Below are positions 57,004 through 64,000 of a stretch of DNA of 64,000 nt, one piece after another; position 1 is the first letter of the stretch; every line of letters begins with the position of its first letter. The position numbers and the translations under genes were made by a program. This stretch comes from Microbulbifer aggregans. Its GTDB lineage: Bacteria > Pseudomonadota > Gammaproteobacteria > Pseudomonadales > Cellvibrionaceae. The notes beneath the pieces are model-generated. The model was not told the origin of the DNA, did no database searches, and saw only the letters and a program-made list of their open reading frames with translations. The stretch is from positions 2,161,001-2,225,000 of the forward strand of contig NZ_CP014143.1 in the NCBI RefSeq assembly GCF_001750105.1, given 5' to 3'.

Positions 57004-57996
57004 ATGCCCATCGAACAGCTCGACCTGCCCACCAGCGCAGAGGTGTTTTCCGCTGCCCAGACGATTGCCGGGCAGGTGCATACCACACCACTGATCCGGA
57101 GTACCCAGCTCGATACGCTGACCGGCGCCAATCTTCATTTCAAATGTGAGCACCTGCAGAAAGTGGGGGCGTTCAAAGCCCGTGGCGCCTGTAACGCCAT
57201 GGCGCAGCTGCCCGCAGGCACGCACCTGGTTGCCACCCACTCCTCCGGTAACCACGGCGCTGCGTTGGCCTGGGCGGCCGCCCAGGCGGGAATCGAGTGC
57301 CGCGTAGTGATGCCAGAGACCGCGCCGATGGCGAAGCGCGTTGCAGTGGCCAGTTATGGGGCAGAGATCATTCTCTGTGGACCCAGTCTTGCGGATCGCG
57401 AGAGCGCACTTGCCAAGCTGGTCGCAGAAACCGGGGCGCACGTGGTGCCACCATTCGATGACCCGCGCATCATCGCCGGGCAGGGCACGGTGGCGCTCGA
57501 GATTATGCACCAGTGCCGTGACGCGGGCTTTACGCCAGATATCGTCATTGCACCGGTGGGCGGCGGCGGATTGTTGGCCGGCATCGGCCTCGCCATGAAG
57601 GCTCTGGATCCCGGCGCGACCGTGCTCGGTGCCGAGCCCGCCGGTGCTGACGACGCCCAGCGATCGCTACGCAGCGGTCAGCTAGTGACGAGCCAGCAGC
57701 CGGATACCATTGCCGATGGCCTTCGGACTACCCTGGGGCAGCGCAATTTCGCCGTGATTCGCGAGACCGTTCGCGATATCGTGACGGTTTCAGAGGCGGG
57801 TATCGTCGAGGCCATGGAGTTGCTCTGGACGCGCACCAAGCAGCTGGTGGAGCCCTCGGCGGCGGTCGGGTTGGCTGCCGTACTCGAGCACGGTGCCCGT
57901 TTTCGCAACAAGCAGGTCGCCATCGTGCTGACCGGCGGCAATATGGATCTGGACAGGGCCTGCGGCCTGTTCAACAGCAGGGAGAAGACCGCATGA
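57004..57996 (+). CDS. PLP-dependent threonine dehydratase/serine racemase-like enzyme
   Basis: 330 residues from the ATG at 57004; an in-frame TTG at 56992 is too close to the AAGG ribosome site. The PLP Lys lies in KVGAFKARGACNAM (about 52-65), the substrate loop is SSGNHGAALA (about 78-87), and the phosphate-binding GGGGLLAGIGLA glycine run is at about 184-195. This pattern fits fold-type II threonine/serine dehydratases or serine racemases; a regulatory ACT domain is absent, so it is catabolic or racemase-like. Overlaps the PEBP gene by four bases. Confidence 0.88.
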   Translation: MPIEQLDLPTSAEVFSAAQTIAGQVHTTPLIRSTQLDTLTGANLHFKCEHLQKVGAFKARGACNAMAQLPAGTHLVATHSSGNHGAALAWAAAQAGIECRVVMPETAPMAKRVAVASYGAEIILCGPSLADRESALAKLVAETGAHVVPPFDDPRIIAGQGTVALEIMHQCRDAGFTPDIVIAPVGGGGLLAGIGLAMKALDPGATVLGAEPAGADDAQRSLRSGQLVTSQQPDTIADGLRTTLGQRNFAVIRETVRDIVTVSEAGIVEAMELLWTRTKQLVEPSAAVGLAAVLEHGARFRNKQVAIVLTGGNMDLDRACGLFNSREKTA

Positions 57997-58583
57997 ATGT
58001 ATTCGCATCTGCCCACCGCGGGCAAACTCTGGCGTCCGGCTGGGCTGCTAAACTGGTGGCACTCATAACACTGACGGTGATTGCCTCCATGTCCTCTGCC
58101 CAGGAATTTACCCTCACCTCCGACACTCTTAAAGCCGGCGAGCGGATGCCAATGGAGCATGTGTACAGCGGCTGCGGTGGTGAGAATATTTCCCCTGCGC
58201 TTAGTTGGAGCGGGGCACCGGAAGGTACCAAGAGCTTCGCCCTGATGGTCCATGACCCCGATGCACCCACTGGCAGCGGTTGGTGGCACTGGGTCGTGTT
58301 CAATATCCCCGCAGACCAGAACAGCCTGCCTGCCGGGGCCGGTGAACCCAAGAACGGCCTGATCCCGGAGGCGACCCAGGTGCGCAATGATTACGGCACG
58401 CCGGGTTATGGCGGCGCCTGCCCGCCCAAAGGGCACGGAGACCATCGCTACCAGTTCCGCCTTGTTGCGCTGGGCGTGGAGGAATTGCCTCTCGACGAAA
58501 CCGCTACGCCCGCCAAGGTGGGTTTCAATGTGAATGCCAACAAGCTGGGGGAAGCCGAGCTGGAAGTGCTCTGGGGTCACTGA
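57993..58583 (+). CDS. YbhB/YbcL family PEBP protein, exported
   Basis: 196 residues. A hydrophobic segment at about 19-36 followed by SSAQEF looks like a signal peptide. The PEBP core is clear: NISPALSWSGAPEGTKSFALMVHDPDAP (about 64-91, with DPDAP), GWWHWVVFNIP (about 95-105) and GYGGACPPKGHGDHRYQFRLVAL (about 129-151). Bacterial members resemble Raf kinase inhibitor proteins; function unclear. Start overlaps the dehydratase stop (ATGA). Confidence 0.9.
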   Translation: MNVFASAHRGQTLASGWAAKLVALITLTVIASMSSAQEFTLTSDTLKAGERMPMEHVYSGCGGENISPALSWSGAPEGTKSFALMVHDPDAPTGSGWWHWVVFNIPADQNSLPAGAGEPKNGLIPEATQVRNDYGTPGYGGACPPKGHGDHRYQFRLVALGVEELPLDETATPAKVGFNVNANKLGEAELEVLWGH

Positions 58584-58649
58584 GTGCCGGCGCGATCAGC
58601 GCCAACCGCGCGCCCGACCGATAACCAATAAAAGGAACCGCACAGCGGC

Positions 58650-60005
58650 ATGCAGGAACAGAAAATGACCTGGGGGCAGGCGTTAAAGGTCTACCTAAAG
58701 CCCCGTGTACTGACGATGTTCTTCCTCGGTTTTTCCGCCGGGTTGCCCCTGTTGCTGGTCTTTTCCACCATGACCGCCTGGCTGCGGGATTACGGTGTCA
58801 GTCGCACGGCGATTGGCTTCTTTGCCTGGGTCGGTATTACCTTTTCCATCAAGGTGCTCTGGGCACCGGTGATCGATTACCTGCGCCTGCCCGGTGTCAC
58901 GCGCTGGCTCGGCAAGCGCCGCAGCTGGATGCTGGTGTCCCAGTTCGGGGTTGCCCTGGGCCTGCTCGGCATGGGCAGCCTGGATCCGACCATGGCACTG
59001 ACCCAGGTGGCACTCCTGGCGGTGTGGGTGGCTTTCTGGTCTGCCTCCCAGGATGTGGTGATCGACGCCTATCGAATCGAGTCGGTGGACACGGACCTAC
59101 AGGGCGCCATGGCCGCCAACTATGTCTTCGGCTACCGGGTGGCGCTGCTCGTCGCCGGGGCCGGCGCCCTCTACATCGCGGAGTATGCCAACTGGTCCGT
59201 CTCTTACATGGCTATGGCGGGCCTGATGGGCATCGGCGTGATCACCACCCTCTTGATCGCCGAACCCGACCACCAGAGTATTCTCGATCGAGCCGAGCAC
59301 TTTCAGCATGAATGGGTCGACCGGATGCTGGGCAGCGGCGAGCACGGGCCGTTAAAAGAGTGGTTCGTGAAAGCGGTGGCCTGCCCCTTTATCGACTTCT
59401 TCCAGCGCAATGGCCGCTTCGCCCTGGTACTGCTGCTGTTTATCGGCATCTACCGCGTCAGTGATATCGCCATGGGGGTGATGGCCAATCCTTTCTACCT
59501 GGATTTGGGCTTCAGCAAGGCAGATATCGCCAATATCGGTAAGGTATTCGGATTTGTCTGTACCATCCTGGGATCCTTCCTCGGTGGGGTGCTGGTGGTG
59601 CGGTACGGGATCATGCGGCCGTTGATCCTCGGCGCGGCGATGGTGGCGGCCACCAACCTTCTGTTTGCGCAGCTGGCCCTGATCGGGCCGGATATCAAGT
59701 GGCTGGCCATCGTGATCAGTGCCGACAATATCAGTGCGGGGATTTCCAACGCGGTCTTTATCGCCTACCTGTCGAGTCTTACCAACCAGGCCTATACGGC
59801 CACCCAGTACGCGCTGTTCAGCTCACTGATGACGTTGCCGGGCAAGTTCATCAGCGGCTTCTCAGGCATTGTTGTGGATGCTCAGGGTTACGCGCAGTTC
59901 TTCATCTATGTGGCCATCCTTGGCACGCCCGCGGTACTGCTCGCCATATTCCTCTGGTGGCGGGACAGCCGCAAAAACGCCAACGCCGAGGCGGCCGCCA
60001 GTTAG
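58650..60005 (+). CDS. ampG: Muropeptide permease AmpG
   Basis: MFS-type importer of GlcNAc-anhydromuropeptides for cell-wall recycling, feeding AmpD. 451 residues with 12 or more helices. AmpG signatures: FFLGFSAGLPLLLVFSTMTAWLRD (about 24-47), APVIDYLRLPG (about 72-82), KRRSWMLVSQ (about 89-98), and SASQDVVIDAYRIE (about 131-144). GGAACC-type purine run 11 bases before the start. Lies 4.3 kb from ampDE, so recycling functions cluster in this part of the window. Confidence 0.93.
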   Translation: MQEQKMTWGQALKVYLKPRVLTMFFLGFSAGLPLLLVFSTMTAWLRDYGVSRTAIGFFAWVGITFSIKVLWAPVIDYLRLPGVTRWLGKRRSWMLVSQFGVALGLLGMGSLDPTMALTQVALLAVWVAFWSASQDVVIDAYRIESVDTDLQGAMAANYVFGYRVALLVAGAGALYIAEYANWSVSYMAMAGLMGIGVITTLLIAEPDHQSILDRAEHFQHEWVDRMLGSGEHGPLKEWFVKAVACPFIDFFQRNGRFALVLLLFIGIYRVSDIAMGVMANPFYLDLGFSKADIANIGKVFGFVCTILGSFLGGVLVVRYGIMRPLILGAAMVAATNLLFAQLALIGPDIKWLAIVISADNISAGISNAVFIAYLSSLTNQAYTATQYALFSSLMTLPGKFISGFSGIVVDAQGYAQFFIYVAILGTPAVLLAIFLWWRDSRKNANAEAAAS

Positions 60006-60017
60006 TTACGGCTCGAT

Positions 60018-60353
60018 TCAGGGCTGCCAGCGGAAGCGGCCCAGATCGATGCGTCCGCCGATAGCGATCACTCCTTCCCGTTCCAGCCTTTCCCGCTGCC
60101 TCTGGGCGGCGGGCTCCGGCAGTGAGATCCGGCCACTGGCATTGATGACGCGGTGCCAGGGCAGGGCGGTGTCCGCCGGCAACTGGCGCAGTGCCTGGCC
60201 GGCGCGCCGGGCCGCACGGGGATATCCGGCCATGGCCGCCAGGTCACCATAGGTGATCACTCGCCCGGCGGGAATCCTCGCCAGTACCTGGCAGATAGCG
60301 GTCAGCATCGGGCTGGTCGAATCCTTTGTGTCCGCTTTTGAATAGTTGGTCAC
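60018..60353 (-). CDS. Alkyltransferase-like protein (ATL), MGMT family
   Basis: 111 residues from GTG, or 96 from the ATG at 60308, which has AGGA farther upstream. The MGMT core RIPAGRVITYGDLAAMAG (about 26-43) and PRAARRAGQALRQLPADTALPWHRVI (about 45-70) is intact, but the acceptor Cys of the PCHR motif is Trp66, so it cannot accept alkyl groups. Such ATL proteins bind O6-alkylguanine and mark it for nucleotide excision repair. The end (GRIDLGRFRW) resembles E. coli YbaZ. Confidence 0.92.
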   Translation of the reverse strand: MTNYSKADTKDSTSPMLTAICQVLARIPAGRVITYGDLAAMAGYPRAARRAGQALRQLPADTALPWHRVINASGRISLPEPAAQRQRERLEREGVIAIGGRIDLGRFRWQP

Positions 60354-60513
60354 TTCATTGCCCGCATTTTCCTGTCCAGCAGGAACTTTTTCTTAAAACA
60401 GTCGCCCCTGCAAGAGCTGGCGGGAGTGTGGCATCATTGCACCCCTATCGGGTTCGGCCACGTGGCCTGGCCCACACCGCGGTAAATAACTCCTTACAAA
60501 CCAAGGTCCTCTA

Positions 60514-61545
60514 GTGCTTTCAGTTGTACGTTCCTTACTGTCTTTCAGTCTCTCAGGCCTGTTCCTCATCGCGTTGCCGGGCTATGCCGGCGTACTGACG
60601 CTGAACAATGGTGACCGCGTGTACGGCAACCTTGTGGTGGTCGAGCGGGATCATGTGGTCTGGAAGTCGGAAAACTTTGGCGAGATCCGGGTGGAGAAGT
60701 CCAAGGTGCTCTCCCTGGATACTGATGTCGATCTCAAGATCGCCGGTCGCGAGGGCCCCTGCGCACTTGCCGGACACCGCCGTGAGCAGTGGGAACTGTA
60801 CTGCGAAGAGGGTGAGGGCTGGGTGATGGATTTCCCCGCGATCGACCGCGCCGAACCCTACGTGAACTTCGTTGGTAATCCGGTGGTTTTCCACGGCAAT
60901 GTGAACGCCGGCGGGGTGTTCGAAAGCGGTAACCGCGAGCGGGAAGATCTGGATGTGAACGTCAATCTGGATGTGCGTAGCGGTGATTTTCACCACCTGA
61001 TCAACGTGCTGTACCAGAACGACAGCGGCCCGGAAGTGGAATCGCTGGAGAAGTACCAGCTGGCCTACAACCTGCGCTGGATTTTCTCCGAGAAATGGTT
61101 CGCCGCAGCCAACACTGCCGCCGAGCGTGAAGAGGCTCGCAACCTGGATCTGGGTACCACCTACGGTCTCGGTCTCGGTTACCTGTTCTTTGATACCGAC
61201 AAGGCCACCCTCTCACTGCAGGGCGGTGTGAGCAGCCTGCAGGAACAATTTATCGACGATGCCCTGAGTGAGAACCAGGATGACCGCTACGCCGCGGCGC
61301 GGACCGCGTTGAACTACCGCTACAAATTTGACCTGGGGCCGGAGATCTATCTCGATCACGAGCTCCTGCAGTCCGTCAATAACGGTGATGACTATCAGAC
61401 CAATGCCAAGCTCGGCGTACGCACGCCACTGGTCAAGGGTATCCTGATGGAAATCGCCTACCACTGGCTGTACGACAACACGCCCTCACTGGAGAGCGAG
61501 AAAGAAGACACCAAGCTGACCGTTGGTGTCGGCTACCAGTGGTGA
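60514..61545 (+). CDS. DUF481 outer-membrane beta-barrel protein
   Basis: 343 residues with a GTG start and a signal peptide (about 1-25, ending GYAG). The N-terminal part (about 26-70, VLTLNNGDRVYGNLVVV) is a small beta domain of the type seen before DUF481; the rest (about 120-343) is strand-rich with alternating aromatic residues and ends in the Trp-terminated GVGYQW, a classic BAM recognition end. DUF481 barrels (YdiY-like) are salt- or acid-induced in some bacteria. Function unknown. Confidence 0.88.
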   Translation: MLSVVRSLLSFSLSGLFLIALPGYAGVLTLNNGDRVYGNLVVVERDHVVWKSENFGEIRVEKSKVLSLDTDVDLKIAGREGPCALAGHRREQWELYCEEGEGWVMDFPAIDRAEPYVNFVGNPVVFHGNVNAGGVFESGNREREDLDVNVNLDVRSGDFHHLINVLYQNDSGPEVESLEKYQLAYNLRWIFSEKWFAAANTAAEREEARNLDLGTTYGLGLGYLFFDTDKATLSLQGGVSSLQEQFIDDALSENQDDRYAAARTALNYRYKFDLGPEIYLDHELLQSVNNGDDYQTNAKLGVRTPLVKGILMEIAYHWLYDNTPSLESEKEDTKLTVGVGYQW

Positions 61546-61571
61546 CCTGAAAACAATAAGAGAGGCAGACC

Positions 61572-62333
61572 ATGAATATTGCAGGAAAAGTTGTCGCCAT
61601 CACCGGCGCTGGCCAGGGGCTGGGTCGCGCTATGGCCCTCTATCTGGCAGAGCGGGGCGCACGCCTGGCACTGCTGGATGTCAACGAGGAGGGGCTGCAG
61701 GAGTCTGTGGCCCAGTGTGAGGCCAAGGGCGCTGAAGCCCGCAGCTACAAAGTCAACGTTGCCAGTGAAGACGAAGTGGATACCGTGTTCGCCAAGGTGG
61801 CGGAAGATTTTGCTGGCCTTCATGCGCTGGTAAACAACGCCGGCATCATGCGCGACGGCATGCTACTGAAAGTCAAAGAGGGCAAGGTCACCGACCGCAT
61901 GTCGCTGGCTCAGTGGCAGTCAGTGATCGACGTGAACCTGACCGGCGTCTTCCTGTGTGGTCGCGCCGCGGCAGCCATCATGGCCGAGAGCGGTGAGGGC
62001 GGCGTGATGGTGAATATCTCCAGCCTGTCTCGCGCCGGCAACATGGGGCAGACCAACTACTCCGCCAGCAAGGCCGGTGTGGCCACCATGACCGTGACCT
62101 GGGCCCGCGAACTGGCCCGCTACGGAATCCGCGTAGCCGGCATTGCGCCAGGCTTTATCGGTACCGATATGGTGGCGCAGATGCGCCCCGAGATTCTCGA
62201 GGGTCTGGTCAAACAGGTACCGCTGCGTCGTCTTGGCGAGCAGGATGAGATCGCCTCTACTGTGGCGTTCATTCTCGAGAACGACTACCTGACCGGCCGT
62301 GTGCTGGATATCGACGGCGGCGCGCGAATTTAA
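61572..62333 (+). CDS. SDR-family 3-oxoacyl-ACP-reductase-like protein
   Basis: 253 residues. NAD(P)-binding TGAGQGLGRAMA (about 10-21), NNAG (about 86-89), catalytic Ser (NISSLSRAG, about 148-156), and YSASKAG (Tyr163, Lys167) are all present. The AGIAPGFIGTDM stretch and the end LTGRVLDIDGGARI fit FabG-type reductases. It is not in a fatty-acid operon, so it may be a secondary FabG or an alcohol dehydrogenase. A strong terminator follows. Confidence 0.92.
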   Translation: MNIAGKVVAITGAGQGLGRAMALYLAERGARLALLDVNEEGLQESVAQCEAKGAEARSYKVNVASEDEVDTVFAKVAEDFAGLHALVNNAGIMRDGMLLKVKEGKVTDRMSLAQWQSVIDVNLTGVFLCGRAAAAIMAESGEGGVMVNISSLSRAGNMGQTNYSASKAGVATMTVTWARELARYGIRVAGIAPGFIGTDMVAQMRPEILEGLVKQVPLRRLGEQDEIASTVAFILENDYLTGRVLDIDGGARI

Positions 62334-62353
62334 CGCTGTCCCCGCGGTTGATC

Positions 62354-62387
62354 AAAAAAGGGCGAACCGGTCGGTTCGCCCTTTTTT
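62354..62387. terminator. Bidirectional rho-independent terminator
   Basis: Perfect 15-bp stem AAAAAAGGGCGAACC / GGTTCGCCCTTTTTT with a GGTC loop, between the convergent SDR and cfa genes. T-runs on both strands. Confidence 0.93.
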
Positions 62388-62422
62388 ATTTCCATTTCTA
62401 GCAACCCGGACCGGGCCTCTCC

Positions 62423-63571
62423 TCAGGACACTCTCGCCACACCCCCGGGCCGCCGGTCTGACAGCAGCCACTGCCAGAGCTGGATGTGCCGCGCGCGGAA
62501 AGCGCCGGCGCAGGACAGCAAATAGTAGCGCCACATACGGTAGAAGCGCTGGCCATATTGCCCGGCAAATCGCTCCCAGTGCTTTTCAAAATTCTCGTGC
62601 CAGGCCATCAGGGTCTTGTCGTAGTCGCTGCCGAAATTATGCAGGTCTTCGCACACCAGCAGCCTGTCCGCCGCATCGCCGATCTGGCCCGCCGAGGGCA
62701 GCTCCCCGTTGGGGAAAATGTATTTATCGATCCAGGGATCAGTGGAGGAGTGTCGTTGGTTCTTGCCGATGGTGTGCAGCAACAGCAGACCGTCGGGTTT
62801 GAGGCAGCGTTTCGCCACCTGCATGAACGTGCGGTGGTTCCTGTGTCCGACATGTTCGAACATGCCCACACTGGCTATGCGATCGAAGTGCTGATCCAGT
62901 TGGCGGTAGTCCCGCAGGTGCACGGTGACGGGCAGGTGGCCGAAGTGCTGTTCGATATAGGCGCATTGCTCCCGCGAGACGGTGACCCCCACGCACTCCA
63001 CCCCGTAGTGCTCGGCCGCATAACTCACCAGGCTACCCCAGCCGCAGCCGATATCCAGCAGACGCATGCCGGGCTTCAGGCCCAGCTTGCGGCAGATCAG
63101 ATCGAGCTTGGCCGTTTGTGCCTCTTCGAGGGTATCGGCGTCTTTCCAGTAGCCACAGCTGTAAGTGAGGCGGCTGTCCAGCAGGGTGCTGTAGAAGTCG
63201 TTGCCGAGGTCGTAGTGTCGCTCGCCGACCTCGAAGGCGCGGCGACGGCTCTGCCGGTTAACCAGATAGCTGCGAAGGATACGCAGGCCATTGCGCCAGG
63301 TACGGATATGGGGTGTGAGATCGGTGCGCAGCAGCCGGTAGAAGAACTGGTCCAGCGCCGGCACATCCCAGTCGCCGCGCATATAGGTCTCGCCGAGTCC
63401 CAGGCTCTGCCGGGTGACGATTTCATCCAATGCGCTGCGCCGGTGCAGGCGCATATCCCAGGGGCGGTCGCCGTTGATGCGGATATCCGCTTCCGCGAAG
63501 AGTTCATCCAGCAGGTGCTGGTCCCGGGGCGTGGTTGGTGCTGCCATTGATTGCTGTTGCTCACTTCCCAT
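62423..63571 (-). CDS. cfa: Cyclopropane-fatty-acyl-phospholipid synthase
   Basis: Adds a methylene bridge to unsaturated fatty acids in membrane lipids using SAM. The ATG at 63571 has GGGAGG six bases upstream and gives 382 residues; a longer frame to 63619 is not supported. Motifs: HYDLGNDFYSTLLD (about 119-132), YSCGYWKD (about 137-144), the SAM site LLDIGCGWGSLVSYAA (about 172-187), SVGMFEHVG (about 235-243) and PNGELPS (about 285-291). Cfa is commonly stationary-phase controlled. Confidence 0.95.
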   Translation of the reverse strand: MGSEQQQSMAAPTTPRDQHLLDELFAEADIRINGDRPWDMRLHRRSALDEIVTRQSLGLGETYMRGDWDVPALDQFFYRLLRTDLTPHIRTWRNGLRILRSYLVNRQSRRRAFEVGERHYDLGNDFYSTLLDSRLTYSCGYWKDADTLEEAQTAKLDLICRKLGLKPGMRLLDIGCGWGSLVSYAAEHYGVECVGVTVSREQCAYIEQHFGHLPVTVHLRDYRQLDQHFDRIASVGMFEHVGHRNHRTFMQVAKRCLKPDGLLLLHTIGKNQRHSSTDPWIDKYIFPNGELPSAGQIGDAADRLLVCEDLHNFGSDYDKTLMAWHENFEKHWERFAGQYGQRFYRMWRYYLLSCAGAFRARHIQLWQWLLSDRRPGGVARVS

Positions 63572-63710
63572 GGAAGCCTCCCTTGAGCACACGGTGATCG
63601 GGCTCTGGGGGCCTTCCACCGGTCGAAGTCCGTTTGCCAGGTCACTTCATTTAGTACAGCATTGCCCAAAATACCCACTTTCACCAAAATCGACAACCGG
63701 GACCCGTTTC

Positions 63711-64000
63711 ATGCCCATACTGCTGTTGCTGTTTATCGCCGTTCCCATCCTTGAGATGTGGCTGCTGATCACCGTTGGCCGGGAAATCGGCGCACTGCCG
63801 ACCATCGGGCTGGTGCTGCTCACCGCCGTGGTGGGGCTGGCGCTGCTGCGGCGGCAGGGGCTCTCCACCGTGTTGCGGGCCCAGCAGAAGATGCAGGTGG
63901 GGGAATTGCCGGCACGGGAGATGGCCGAGGGCATTTTCCTCGCTGTGGGTGGGGCCCTGTTGCTGACTCCCGGCTTCTTTACCGACGCCCTCGGCTTTGC
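63711..64000 (+). CDS. fxsA: FxsA-family membrane protein, 3' end outside the window
   Basis: The ATG at 63711 opens a frame to the right edge. The visible 96 residues begin MPILLLLFIAVPILEMWLLI and include EIGALPTIGLVLLTAVVGLALLRRQG and EGIFLAVGGALLLTPGFFTD, all FxsA signatures. E. coli FxsA is a small membrane protein whose overproduction relieves phage T7 exclusion by F plasmids; it often precedes groES, which would lie outside the window. Confidence 0.9.
   Translation, partial: MPILLLLFIAVPILEMWLLITVGREIGALPTIGLVLLTAVVGLALLRRQGLSTVLRAQQKMQVGELPAREMAEGIFLAVGGALLLTPGFFTDALGF

Overview
The window is a gene-dense, GC-rich stretch of a gammaproteobacterial chromosome. Protein sequences and gene orders resemble Pseudomonas and the marine Cellvibrionales: pepA-holC-valS facing lptFG, queA-tgt-secD-secF, rnt-pyrC next to argG, ccoNOQP-GHIS, and nadC-DUF1631-ampDE. 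A secreted polyhydroxybutyrate-type depolymerase, a lipoprotein GH20 hexosaminidase and many Cellvibrionales-like hypotheticals suggest a Microbulbifer-like marine polymer degrader. That assignment is an inference from protein resemblance; no rRNA is present to test it. No prophage, transposase or CRISPR array is visible.

Layout. 0-9.3 kb: end of a small membrane protein gene, then valS, a linker-rich unknown protein, holC and pepA on the minus strand, divergent from the LPS-export permease genes lptF and lptG; an RDD membrane protein follows. 9.4-19.6 kb: an unknown exported protein, GH20 hexosaminidase, a methyltransferase, a GMC oxidoreductase overlapping rlmA, tadA coupled to a two-helix ion channel, a Bcr/CflA exporter and a quinone-oxidoreductase-like MDR protein. 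19.6-25.4 kb: a Sel1-repeat lipoprotein and a DUF3857/transglutaminase protein (minus strand), then 1.2 kb without genes that holds a family of structured repeats abutting tRNA-Leu(CAA).

25.5-31 kb: queA, tgt, secD and secF, with yajC missing from its usual place. 31-37 kb: small proteins, a multidomain extracellular esterase/depolymerase, RNase T, dihydroorotase and argininosuccinate synthase. 37.4-46.3 kb: the complete cbb3 oxidase operon and its assembly/copper-loading genes, preceded by an FNR/ANR-like site and ending with a TauE/SafE-type protein that has a natural poly-His tail. 46.3-55.3 kb: small metal-binding and coiled-coil proteins, nadC, two tandem DUF1631 paralogues, and ampD-ampE of cell-wall recycling. 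55.5-64 kb: aldehyde dehydrogenase, a threonine dehydratase-like protein, a PEBP protein, ampG, an alkyltransferase-like protein, a DUF481 barrel, an SDR reductase, cyclopropane fatty acid synthase, and the start of fxsA.

Most of the window is conserved housekeeping. The most unusual part is 24.4-25.3 kb (with a decayed relative at 19.65 kb): four or five copies of an element built from successive hairpins whose arms change together between copies. They sit next to tRNA-Leu, whose terminator is itself embedded in a 67-bp palindrome containing an inverted copy of the tRNA 3' end.
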